Source: Choricystis sp. odSpoLacu1 (taxonomy: Eukaryota > Chlorophyta > Trebouxiophyceae). From it: 64,000 nt of DNA. Shown piece after piece: positions 1-8,726 of this stretch. Position 1 is the first letter of the stretch. Every line of letters starts with the position of its first letter. The DNA is taken from positions 434,001 through 498,000 of the forward strand of contig OY253662.1 in the NCBI GenBank assembly GCA_958009055.1, given 5' to 3'. The position numbers and the translations under genes are program-made. The notes under the pieces are model-generated. The model worked only from the letters and a program-made list of their open reading frames with translations, ran no database searches and was not told the DNA's origin.

Positions 1-255
1 GTGTCTTGGTGTGACGCGCGCGCGGCGGGCACCGCTTTTTCATTCCCCCCCCCCCTATTTTTCCAAACAAACGCCCCCCCCCCCCCCCTCCTTTTTTATT
101 CATTGCTATGGGATGGTGTAAGCAGCGCATTCCCGTTTTCTGGGGCTCGAGTCCCGCCTTTTCACTGTGGCGTGTGTCGGTCGGAAGACAGAGAGCAGCG
201 CTTCGACACACCCTCAGACTTCTTTTCCGCGCCTGCGACCAAAAAAAGCCACCTC
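1..255. other. 5' flank of UQCRH, low complexity
   Basis: Contains long C-runs (near 50 and 75-88) and T-runs. No coding exon, RNA gene or clear promoter motif was recognised. The long open frames here have no support. Confidence 0.4.
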
Positions 256-746
256 ATGTCGGACGACGTCGAGTGCCCCAAGCGCCTGCTGGAGGAGCGG
301 TGCAAGCCCACGTGCACCAAGTACGCGCTGGCGTACGAGGTGAGAAGAGAGAGAGAGAGGCGGGGGAGGGGAAGGCAGGGCGGCCGGCGGCGATGCGGGC
401 GCGGCGGCGTGGGCGCGCGCGCAGAGGGGTGCGCCACTTTATGCGGCGCCCCTCCCCGTCGCCAGCACGCTGCGACTCCCAGAGAGAGCGAAGGGGGGGG
501 TGAAAGGCGAGAGAGCGTGCGCACACGCGCCTTGCGCGCTCGGTTCTCTCCAAAACACGCATCCCTCGCCCTCACCCACAACCCTCCCACCCACCACCCT
601 TTCCCACCCCACCCCACCTCCCACACCAGGCGTGCGCCAAGCGCATCGAGAACAACCCGGAGGGCCACTGCGTGGGCCAGTCGTTTGACTACCTGCACTG
701 CCTGGACAAGTGTGTCTACTCCAAACTGGACAAATATGTGAAATGA
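256..746 (+). CDS. UQCRH: Cytochrome bc1 complex hinge protein (UQCRH/QCR6)
   Basis: Two exons, 256-339 and 630-746, joined in phase 0 across a GTGAGA...CACCAG intron, give 66 residues, the usual length of the acidic hinge subunit of mitochondrial complex III. This subunit sits on cytochrome c1 in the intermembrane space and helps dock cytochrome c. The paired cysteines typical of the family are visible: CKPTC and a later AC in the first half, then HCVGQ and LHCLDKC in the second, forming a twin-cysteine hairpin. The protein ends in a YSKLDKYVK tail like the plant QCR6 C-terminus. The ATG at 256 is the first in frame and leaves a short, moderately acidic N-terminus. The gene is convergent with INTS3, whose stop lies 237 bp downstream. 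Identification is from family knowledge of the cysteine spacing. Confidence 0.88.
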
Positions 747-983
747 TGGATGGATGGGTTCACCCGGCTGTGTGCCGCTTCGCAGGAGGGGTGCACGCGC
801 CCTCTTGCTGTGGTGAGCGGTGTTTTTTTTAGGGTCGTGCAAAACGAAAACAAAAAAAAGGTAAAAACAGATCGCCGCGCTTGGCTCGCGCCCTCTCTCT
901 CTCTCTCCTCTGGAAAACGCCGCACAGAAAGCTTGGGTTTGCACACCACACAGACGCGCCAAACCTCAAAAACAGAAAACTTC

Positions 984-3900
984 TCACACGCCCCACACCT
1001 CGCCCACCGTCGCGCCACGCCCGCCCCCTCCCTTCGCCAGCCCCGCCTTCAGCGCGGCCGCGGCTGCCGCCATGCCCGCGTTGGAGGCAGGGGGTGGGGT
1101 GGGCGCCGGGGCAGCCTTGGCAGGCTTGCCCCCTTTCTTCTTGGGGGCGGGCGGCTCGTCGTCCGCGTCGCCACCACCGCCGCCACGCCACCGCCCCAGC
1201 ACCGCCAACGCAAACGGGGTCGCCGCCGCCGGCAGCGCCAGCACAGCGCGCACCATGTCCGGCGTCGGGGTCGTGGCCGCGATGACGGGGGCGGCGGCCG
1301 CCAGCGCGCCAGCGCACGGGGGGTGGGTTGCGAGAGCGGCCAGTGCTGACGCACACACCCCGTCCAACGCTCCCCGGCCACCCGCATCATCAGCCAGCAG
1401 GCGCCAGGCACGCGCCGCCAGGGCGTGCGGCCAGGCGTGCACAGCGCCCACAAAGCGGGAGGTGGCGGTGGCGAGAGCGGCAGCAGGGTCGCCCCGCTTT
1501 CTGCGCCCACCACTCCCCGCCTCCTCCTCCTCCCCCGGCAACACAAACCAGCCGCGCCGGGTGGCCAGGTCGGCAGCCATGGTGAGCAGGCAGCCCGCGT
1601 CTGCCGCCGCCAGCAGCAGGCGCAGGGCGGGCAGGGGGGGCGGCTCCCCCAGCGCGCGCAGCAGCGCGGGGGCGGCACCCGCCACCGCGCGGGGGCCCGC
1701 GGTGGCCAGGGCGGCCCCCACGTCCGCCTCCAGGGCGGCGCGCGGGTCGGGGGAGGAGCACGCGTACAGAGTGAGGGCGGCGTCGGTGGGGGAGGAGGAG
1801 GAAGAGGAGGACGATTTTTTCGGCACCGCCTCCGCCTCATCCTCGGCTGCCGCTGCCACCGCCCCCAGCAGCCGCCACCCGACGTCAGCGCACGCGTCAG
1901 CCGTCCTCAGCGACGCAAACAGGGCCGCACTCGCCTCCTGGGGGGGCGCGTCCGGGGCCAGGGCGGCGGCCACAAGCGCGCCGCACAGCGTGGCGGGGTC
2001 GGACCGCTGCAAGCCGCGCGCGGCCGCGTCTGGGGGCTCGCTCCAGGGCGCGTTCGTTCGGCCAGCGGCGGCCGCGTCGGCCAGGGCGGCGATGCCCGCG
2101 GCGGCGACGTCCACGGGAGGGATGTCGGTGGCTGGTTTTCTGCGGGCGGTGGATGCCTTTTGGGCAGGGCACACGGCGACCACCAGTGCAGACGCCCCGG
2201 CCAGCAGGGTGTCGGCGCGCGTGGGGGTGGCCGTGAGCGCAGCCTTCAAGTCGGCCAGGGCGGTGTCGACGGGGGAGGAGGTGGCGGGTTTGGTGGTGGG
2301 TGGAGGCGGCGGAAGAGGCGGATCGGCTGGCGCTTTTGGCGGCGGCGCCACATCCTTCACATCTGGCTTTGCCTCCGCCTTGTCTTCCTCCGCCGCACGC
2401 CGCTTCTTGGGGGCGTCAGTGGTTGGCGGCGAGGGAGCGCGCCGGCGCTTGGTGGTGGTGGTGGTGGTGGCAGCATCGCCACCACCCACCACCCCACCCC
2501 CACTCACCACCCCGCCAAACAACTCCCGCACCCGCTCCCTCAGCTCGGGCGCCACCTCGGACGCGGTGGCCAGCCTATCGAAGCTCTTCAACACGCCGCG
2601 CGCCACCAGCGCGTCGGCGCCGGCCGCCAGGCCGCGGCGCGCGCGTGCGGCTGCTGCCGGCACAAACCGGTCGACCGCCGCGCTCACAAACTCGAGCAAG
2701 CTGTTGGTGACGGCCGCATATTTTGGGATGGACTGCAGCAGCAACAGGGCTGCGGGCTCCACATTCATGAAGGTATCGACGGCGGGCGTGTAAAACAGCC
2801 AGTCCAGGACAAGCGCCGCGCGCGCGGCCGCGCCGCCTGCGGAGCTGCGCGGCAGCTGGGTCAACCATCCCAGCGCCGCCCACCTGGGCAACACGTCCGA
2901 TGTGAGCACCGCGTTGGGCGGATGGTACACGGACACGATGTAGCGCACCGCGTCGGAGACCGCTGCATCAGCGGCCGCGGTCGCGGCAGCCGCGTCGGGG
3001 GGCGAGTCGTCGGCCACGTGCCTCGCCGCGTACCACGACTGGTAGCGGCGCTGGTTGCCAGACCGCACAGACGTCAGCATGAAGTAGAGGGTGGCTTCAG
3101 CGTCGGGGGGGAGGCGGGACAGCAGGACGCGGGGCGGGGTGCGCGTGGCGAGGAGCGTGGCGAGAGCGCGTGGTGCGGATGGGGAGGCAGGCGGTGTTGA
3201 CGTGGCAAGCGTGTCTGCGTCGTTATCGGCCGCTGTGTACCCGTCCACCAGGGATGCCCAGATGGTGTCAAAGGGGGGCAGCGCCGCCACGTCGCGCAGA
3301 GCGGGCACCAGGTCCCGCCCTACGCCTGCCGCGACTGGCCACGCTTCGCTCAACAGGCGCGCCGCCAGGCCTGCGGCCGTGTCGCGCAAAGCCGGGATGG
3401 CGGAAGGTGCATTCTCTCCATCCGCCACCCTCACTAACTCGGGCAGCAGGCGCAGGCAGGCCAGCAGGGTCGCGTGCGCCAACGCCGGCCGCGACACCAC
3501 AAAGTCAAACGAGGACGCCACACCGCCCACCACCGCCGCCGCCAGGGCCACGTTGGAGGGGGAGGTGCAGGCCGACCGCACGTGGCGCAGCGTTGCCAGG
3601 GCGGCTGTGTCGGAACCCGGCGCACGCGCGGCCACGAGCAAGGCGACCGCGGCCGCGACGCGACCGCGCGTCTCCACCGTCAGCGCGCGCCAGTGCACGC
3701 ACGCCAGGGAGGCCAGGGAGGCGCATGCCGCGGACGCACCCGCTGGTGGGGCTGCCGTGATCGCGCGCACGGCGGTGTCGGGCGGTGGCGCGTCGGGCGG
3801 CGCGCCCGCGGCAACAAACGCCAGCGCCGCCCCAGCGTCGGCCGCTACCGCCCCCACCGGCCACGTCAGCCCGCCTTCAGCCGTGGCCGCCTCTTTGCAG

Positions 3901-3998
3901 CGCGCCCAGGCGGCCGCCAGGTCGGCTTCTAGTGCGGCGGCAGGCTCTGCGGCCGCGGCTGAGTCGAAGAGGAGGGACGGGTGTGTGACGACGGGCAT
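984..3998 (-). CDS. INTS3: Integrator complex subunit 3 (INTS3)-like protein
   Basis: Single uninterrupted frame of 1004 residues with an ATG at 3998. It is alanine-rich and helical (HEAT-like), as expected for INTS3. INTS3 is a scaffold of the Integrator complex, which processes snRNA and attenuates transcription, and is also the SOSS-A subunit of the single-strand DNA sensor. Three stretches match the conserved N-terminal INTS3 domain: LTSVRSGNQRRYQSWY (about residue 309), SDVLPRWAALGWL (about 370), and ALVLDWLFYTP followed by FMNVEPA (about 396-415). After about residue 495 comes a low-complexity linker of basic KRRR and proline runs, then a diverged alpha-helical C-terminal half. No intron is needed. 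The length is close to animal INTS3. It converges with UQCRH at its 3' end. Its start codon lies only 28 bp downstream of the stop of the small membrane ORF on the same strand. Confidence 0.82.
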   Translation of the reverse strand: MPVVTHPSLLFDSAAAAEPAAALEADLAAAWARCKEAATAEGGLTWPVGAVAADAGAALAFVAAGAPPDAPPPDTAVRAITAAPPAGASAACASLASLACVHWRALTVETRGRVAAAVALLVAARAPGSDTAALATLRHVRSACTSPSNVALAAAVVGGVASSFDFVVSRPALAHATLLACLRLLPELVRVADGENAPSAIPALRDTAAGLAARLLSEAWPVAAGVGRDLVPALRDVAALPPFDTIWASLVDGYTAADNDADTLATSTPPASPSAPRALATLLATRTPPRVLLSRLPPDAEATLYFMLTSVRSGNQRRYQSWYAARHVADDSPPDAAAATAAADAAVSDAVRYIVSVYHPPNAVLTSDVLPRWAALGWLTQLPRSSAGGAAARAALVLDWLFYTPAVDTFMNVEPAALLLLQSIPKYAAVTNSLLEFVSAAVDRFVPAAAARARRGLAAGADALVARGVLKSFDRLATASEVAPELRERVRELFGGVVSGGGVVGGGDAATTTTTTKRRRAPSPPTTDAPKKRRAAEEDKAEAKPDVKDVAPPPKAPADPPLPPPPPTTKPATSSPVDTALADLKAALTATPTRADTLLAGASALVVAVCPAQKASTARRKPATDIPPVDVAAAGIAALADAAAAGRTNAPWSEPPDAAARGLQRSDPATLCGALVAAALAPDAPPQEASAALFASLRTADACADVGWRLLGAVAAAAEDEAEAVPKKSSSSSSSSPTDAALTLYACSSPDPRAALEADVGAALATAGPRAVAGAAPALLRALGEPPPLPALRLLLAAADAGCLLTMAADLATRRGWFVLPGEEEEAGSGGRRKRGDPAAALATATSRFVGAVHAWPHALAARAWRLLADDAGGRGALDGVCASALAALATHPPCAGALAAAAPVIAATTPTPDMVRAVLALPAAATPFALAVLGRWRGGGGGDADDEPPAPKKKGGKPAKAAPAPTPPPASNAGMAAAAAALKAGLAKGGGGRGATVGEVWGV

Positions 3999-4026
3999 GT
4001 TTTACGTCGCTCTCTTCTCTCTCCCT

Positions 4027-4194
4027 TCAGTCGTCGCCCCCCAAATTAGCCAGCTCCTTAGCCAGCTTGCGGCGAGCGTGCGTCGCGCGGGCCACGACGC
4101 GGACGAGGTAGAGCAGGCCCAGTGCTGCGGCCAGACCGAAGATGAAGCGCTCGCCGGGGACGGGGTCGCCGCCGTCGGCCAGGGGGCGGGGCAT
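4027..4194 (-). CDS. Small single-pass membrane protein, hypothetical
   Basis: A 55-residue ORF beginning at the first real ATG on this strand. It has a short Pro/Gly/Asp-rich N-terminus, one hydrophobic segment (FIFGLAAALGLLYLVRVV, about residues 17-34), and a basic then acidic tail (RRKLAKELANLGGDD). This layout suits a small mitochondrial or ER membrane protein, but no family was recognised. It stops 28 bp upstream of the INTS3 start on the same strand, leaving almost no room for a separate terminator and promoter. It may be cotranscribed with INTS3, overlap its 5' UTR, or be an upstream ORF. An upstream exon cannot be excluded, although no acceptor AG lies directly before the ATG. Confidence 0.45.
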   Translation of the reverse strand: MPRPLADGGDPVPGERFIFGLAAALGLLYLVRVVARATHARRKLAKELANLGGDD

Positions 4195-4589
4195 GCACAG
4201 TGTGAGGGGTGGGGAGGGTGGGGTGTGTGCGTCCAGGCCACACCGCACACGCGCGCGGGAGGAGGAGAGGACGCGGAATGGGGTGTGAAAAGAGAGCGAG
4301 AGAGTGAGGGATTGGGTGGGGAGGGTCGTCGACCCATCGCTCTCACTCTCTTCTTTTTTCCCGTCGGCCTCTCGCCCGCCCTGCCCCAGTTTTCTGTTTG
4401 CCTCCCACCCCCACGAGTGAGTAATTGACGCCGATCAGGCGTGGGGGAACACAGGGCGGTCTGTCGGGCGCAGACGCTGCGCCAACCGCCATCGGCTCTT
4501 GCATTGCCGATGAGTGGACGTCGGGGGTGGGCCCCTTGCTGCCTCCCGCCCGCTCACAATCCCCCCCCCTTTCTCACACAGCAGACACC
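4195..4589. promoter_or_regulatory. Divergent intergenic region (probable bidirectional promoter)
   Basis: 395 bp between the start of the small minus-strand membrane ORF and the start of the plus-strand secreted-protein gene. It contains GA-rich and CT-rich purine/pyrimidine tracts and a C-run just before the downstream ATG. No TATA box or other named element was seen. The promoter role is inferred only from gene orientation. Confidence 0.35.
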
Positions 4590-5231
4590 ATGCGCGTTCT
4601 GCTTTTTCTGGCCTGCGCGGCGGCGGCGACGTGTGAGTGTTGGAGGGTGGGAAAAAAGGAGGGCTGACAAAACACGTCCACAGCACACCCCGACAACGAA
4701 CAACCACCCCCCTCGTCCCTCCCTCCCACCCCCTCACAACCACCCCCTCTCCTTTCAGCCGAACTCATCCGCTTCGGCTACGACTCCCCCGTCACCATCG
4801 AGATCCAGCCCTGCGGCTCCCCCCCCGCCCAACCCCGCCGCGCGCTGGCCCAGGCGACGGGGTGCCCCACCAAGTGCCTTGTGCGGTGGAAGGGGGCGTC
4901 GTCCGACTTTGGCACGGGGCCCGTGATTGTGCCGGTGAAGAAAACGCACAAATCCACCATCAAATTTGCGGTGGAGGCCGGCAAGCCGCACTACCTGAAA
5001 CGCGGCACCGACTTTTACAGCAGCAACGGCGGCAGCATCCAAGCGTTTGCCTGGTCGCCCGAAGGGAGCGCGGGCGTGACCGAAATCACAGCCACGCCCC
5101 CCGCCATCGCGTTTGAGGGGCAACCCATGGAGGCGACGGTGGAGTATCTGTGGTCCAAGGACGGGGAGAAGGCGTGCGAGGTCGACCTTGTGTTTAAGAT
5201 TGTGGATGAGAAAAGCCTCGGCCAAGGGTGA
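4590..5231 (+). CDS. Small secreted protein of unknown function
   Basis: Two exons, 4590-4632 and 4759-5231, joined across a GTGAGT...TTTCAG intron, give 171 residues. The first exon encodes only a signal peptide (MRVLLFLACAAAAT), an exon arrangement seen repeatedly in secreted proteins of this window. The mature part begins SELIRFGYDSPVTIEI and contains four cysteines (CGS, CPTKC, and CEV near the end), consistent with disulfides. It looks beta-rich, including KSTIKFAVEAG and EATVEYLWSKDG. No membrane anchor, ER-retention signal or known domain was recognised. The start is chosen because the upstream frame has no signal peptide and the splice junction preserves frame. Confidence 0.68.
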
Positions 5232-5590
5232 GAGACACTCACACACGACCGCGGTGCCCGCGATCAAAAACACATATTACGTTGAGTTGACGTGCGGTAT
5301 CTGTGCGCGTTTCTGTGTAAAAGCCACGAGCTGCACTACATACAGCACCACGCCTGAGGCTGGGAACGAAAAAATCACACTCTCCACACACTCGCGAGAG
5401 CGCGCGCGCGCTATTTCTCTGCTCCACCGCGCACACGCACACACAGCCTCCCCTGCACCCGCATTCCCGCTTGCACAGGGCGCCTGTGTGCAAGCCTCCA
5501 CACCCTGCTGGCTGCAAGCAGGCCCAGCGCAGCGCGTTTCCTTTTCCCGCGTCAATCGGCGTTCCCGCTTCGAGCCGCACACTTTTCCCT
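5232..5590. other. Intergenic region upstream of the acyltransferase
   Basis: 359 bp of mixed-composition DNA with CA-rich and (GC)n stretches near 5400-5450. No gene, RNA or clear regulatory element was identified. It must hold the 3' end of the secreted-protein gene and the promoter of the acyltransferase. Confidence 0.35.
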
Positions 5591-6870
5591 ATGGCTGACG
5601 TCGCCCCTCCCAAGCCAGCGGCCCTGCGCCCACCTCGCCGCACCGCAGTGGACACCCTACTCGACGCGCCCGCCTTCGCCGCGTCCGTGTTTGGCCTGTA
5701 CTGGTCCCTCCCGATCGCGGCGCTGGTGGGCCAGGTCCGCTTCTGGCAGGTGACGGGCAGGCGCAATGACGCGCTGGGCTGGTGAGTGTGTGTGAGGGAG
5801 TGGGGGATGGTGGAGGGCGAGAGAGAGAGAGAGGGAGGGCAAAAGGCAGATTGGGTCGCGAGCGAGGGCGAGGCGCTCACCCTCCCTCCCCACTTCCAAC
5901 CCCAGGGCCGTCACCCTCGGCCGCATGTTTGGCGTGCGCCTGTTCGTGCTGCCCGGCCCCTCCCTGATGAAGGAGCCGGCGTGTTTGTATTTGGTGAGCA
6001 GAAAGAGAGGAGGAACGGGAGGTTTTCCCTCGCCACCCCCACCGCTCACCCCACCCACCCCTACCTCCCTAGGCCAACCACCGGTCCTGGGCCGACTTCT
6101 TCCTGGACGTCCTGGCCACCGATGGGCGGGGCCAGATGCTGTCCCGCATGGCGGTCGCGTTTGCGTTTCCCGCGTTTATGGCAGCTGTGTGCGTCATTCG
6201 GTCCGTCATCCTGTTCCGCCGGGGGCGAGTCACCGATAAGGCGGCCTTCAACGCCATGATCACGGCCCGCATGGATGCGTCCCCTGTGGAGGGACTCATT
6301 GTGTACCCGGAAGGCCACCGCTCAACCGCGCGCGGGCCTCTGACTCTCAAACGCGGCATGCTCGCCTACGCGTGGTCGCGCTCCATCCCTGTGCAGATCG
6401 TCATGTCCAGCGGCAAGGAGGCCGTCCTGGCTGAAAAAGCGGGCGCTGTGCGCCTGGGGCGGCCGATCGTCATTGGGTACTCCGACCCCCTGCACCCCGC
6501 CTCCTACGCATCATTCGACGACTTTGTGGAGGGCGTGGCGGCTGCCTGGGCGGTACAGTGGGACAGGGTGGCGGCCGCGTCCCCGTCCAACGGTGTCCCT
6601 GTGCCCGTGCACAACGCGCAGGAGCGGGCCTACCCGCTCTCGATTCGCATCGCCCAAGTGTTTGTCACGGGGGCGATTGTGGCCGTGTTCCTGGCGGTGT
6701 GTGCGTGGTCAGTGCGGGCTGCGATGGCCGTGCACACGGCTGCCGGCCCCGCGGGTCCGCCCCTCGCGGTGGCGGTGGCGGGGTGGTGCGCCGTGTCGGC
6801 CGCGCGCGCCGTCACGGCGCCATCCGCAGCGCCGCCGATGGCGCCGGTGGCGGTGGCCAAGACACAGTAG
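5591..6870 (+). CDS. PlsC-type 1-acylglycerol-3-phosphate O-acyltransferase-like enzyme
   Basis: Three exons (5591-5781, 5906-5993, 6073-6870) splice in frame to 358 residues. Enzymes of this family transfer an acyl group from acyl-CoA to a lysophospholipid such as lysophosphatidic acid, in the ER membrane. Motif I (HX4D) is NHRSWAD at residues 95-101, opening exon 3. The glycerolipid-binding motif is YPEGHRS near residue 172, where families usually have EGTRS. A hydrophobic stretch (SVFGLYWSLPIAALVG) precedes the catalytic domain. Two more follow it near the C-terminus: IAQVFVTGAIVAVFLAVCAW and a weaker one. The size and layout resemble LPAAT or lysocardiolipin acyltransferase-like proteins rather than soluble bacterial PlsC. 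The substrate cannot be assigned. The gene is convergent with AGXT, whose stop lies 186 bp away. Confidence 0.85.
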
Positions 6871-7011
6871 GTTTTGGAAGGAGAGTGTGTGTGTGTGAGT
6901 GTGTGTGTGTGTGTGACAAGAGAGAGGCACAAGAGAGACGATGACCGACCGTGATTTTTACGACCTTTTCTTGAACCCTGTTTTTTTTTGTTTCGCGCCA
7001 CCCACCAAAAA

Positions 7012-7017
7012 AATAAA
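7012..7017 (+). promoter_or_regulatory. Possible polyadenylation signal (AATAAA) of the acyltransferase gene
   Basis: An AATAAA hexamer lies 142 bp after the acyltransferase stop, in the short gap before the convergent AGXT gene, and is preceded by a T-run and an A-run. Usage is unproven; most genes in the window show no such hexamer. Confidence 0.25.
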
Positions 7018-7056
7018 AAGCCTGACGAAGCACACACTCACACTCCTCTCCCTCTC

Positions 7057-8496
7057 TCACGGCTTCAGCGCCGACCGAAAAGCCGCAATCACCAGGTCGA
7101 CCGCCTCTGGGCACGCGTTGGCGCCCATGACCCCCACGCGCCACACCTTGCCCGCCGTCGGCCCCAGCCCGCCCGCGATCTCCAGGTGGTACTCAGAGAG
7201 CGCGGCCGCAGTCACAGCCGCCCAGTCGACGCCGGGGGGGACGACGATGGTGTTGACGGTGACGAGGCCGTCGCCCGGGGCGGCGTAAGGTTGCAGGCCG
7301 AGCGACGAGAGCCCCGCCCACAGCCGCTCCGCCATGGCCGCGTGCCGCGCCCACAGCAGGGGCAGGCCTTCCGCGGACACGATGCCCAGGGCTTCGCGCA
7401 TGGCGTACCACATGCTGACCATGCCTGGGGGTGTGGTGGTGGGGTGTGGGGAGGGAAAGTGAGGGAAATAACACGGTGAAAAGACACATACACTCGCGCT
7501 CTCTGCCCCCAACTCTCCTCTTACCCGTGTGGTGGTACACGCGCGCCTGGTCGGGCCACCAGCCCCAGTAGTTGCCCACCAGGTTGAGGTCCAGCTGGTA
7601 GGACACCGGTTTTGTTGTGCGGGCTTTCAGTTTCGCCAGCGCGCGCTCGCCAAAGAACAGGGGGGCGGCGCCGGGGGGGGCGGACAACACTTTCTGGGAG
7701 CCCGAGTAGGCGGCGTCCACCAGCCAGTCGTCCCCAAAGAAGGGGACGCCGCCCAGGGAGGCGACTGTGTCGACGATGAGCAGCGCGCCGGCAGCGCGTG
7801 CGGCGGCGCCGACACCGGCCAGCGATTGGTGCACCCCAGTCGACGATTCGCCCTGCACCAGGAACACGAGGTCAGGCTTCTTGGTCTCGATGGCGGCGAT
7901 GATGTCGGCGGGCGGCACAGCCGCGCCGAGGGCGGGCGGCTTGACCTGTTCCACGCTGGCCCCAAACCTCGCCGCCATATCCGCCACCCTGTCCCCCCAA
8001 ATTCCCGAGTTGCCAATCAGGATGGTGTCCCCCGCCTCCACCAGGTTGGCGATGCACGCCTCCATGCCCGCGTGCCCTGTACCGGAGATGAGGGCGGTGG
8101 CAGGGGAGGCCGTTTGAAACAGGTAGCGCAGGCCCGCCCGAATCTCGTCCATGATGGCTATGAAGGGGGGGTGCATGTGGCCGAGCAGGGGCAGGGCTGG
8201 TGGAAGGAGGGAAGGTGGGTGTGGGTGGGTCGGTGGGGTGGCGGCGGCTTGGTTTTGTTTGTTGTTTGGGCAGCAGCAGCGCGCGCCTGTATTTGCTCTC
8301 CACCCCCCCCCACACACACACACTCACACACACACACACACACACCCTGAGCCTGCAGCACGCGGGGGTGCGCGTTGGACGGGCCCGGCCCCATGAGCAG
8401 TCGCTTGGGCACGGTCAGCGGCGAGTCGGCCAGTTCGGGCGGTGTGACCGCGCCCACGGTTTCGGCGGGGCAGGCGGCGTGGGGGGTGGGGGACAT
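7057..8496 (-). CDS. AGXT: Alanine-glyoxylate / serine-pyruvate aminotransferase
   Basis: Three exons on the minus strand (8496-8346, 8196-7525, 7424-7057) splice in frame to 396 residues, the normal size of this class V PLP-dependent aminotransferase. It converts glyoxylate plus alanine (or serine) to glycine plus pyruvate (or hydroxypyruvate), usually in peroxisomes or mitochondria. Family motifs are the N-terminal LLMGPGPSNAHPRVL, then GHMHPPF and SGTGHAGME, and the PLP pocket IVDTVASLGG. The Schiff-base lysine lies in SGSQKVLSAPPG, near residue 219. The C-terminus ends SALKP, so no canonical peroxisomal PTS1 tripeptide is present. An in-frame alternative start at 8589 would add 31 residues that could be a targeting sequence; 8496 is used because the homology begins shortly after it. 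Intron 1 (8197-8345) contains a (CA)n microsatellite. Confidence 0.9.
8311..8345. repeat. (CA)n/(GT)n microsatellite in AGXT intron 1
   Basis: An interrupted CA dinucleotide run spans the donor end of AGXT intron 1 on the minus strand, so the donor reads GTGTGTGT. Length variation here would alter the region next to the splice site. Confidence 0.7.
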
Positions 8497-8726
8497 GGTG
8501 TGTGGGGGGAGAGTGGAGGGTTTGTGTGGGCCTGCTGCGTGGACGAATAAAATTGAACTGGGGATTGGAGGGTCCTCACAAAACAACAAATTGCGTCGGC
8601 CGGGCGAGCCGCGGACACCCCCGCGCGGGCGCCTCCGACGCCGCCCGCCTCGTGCCTCCCTCTAGTCCAGCTTCGTGAGCCAACCCACTGTCGCCCACCC
8701 CCAACCCTCATCCCACACACCTCACA
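8497..8726. promoter_or_regulatory. Bidirectional promoter region between AGXT and NAD synthetase
   Basis: 230 bp separates the divergent start codons of AGXT and NADSYN. No TATA box was identified. The regulatory role is inferred from head-to-head orientation. Confidence 0.4.

Noticed and set aside
1..741. Long open frame across the window start
   Set aside because: It begins at a non-ATG, is a low-complexity Arg/Pro/Ser frame, and is displaced by the clearly supported two-exon UQCRH gene in another frame.
1072..2793. Plus-strand long frames opposite INTS3
   Set aside because: GC-rich shadow frames. INTS3 motifs on the minus strand explain the region.
6885..6916. (GT)n run after the acyltransferase stop as a regulatory element
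   Set aside because: Simple microsatellites of this kind are common throughout the window and nothing ties this one to a function.
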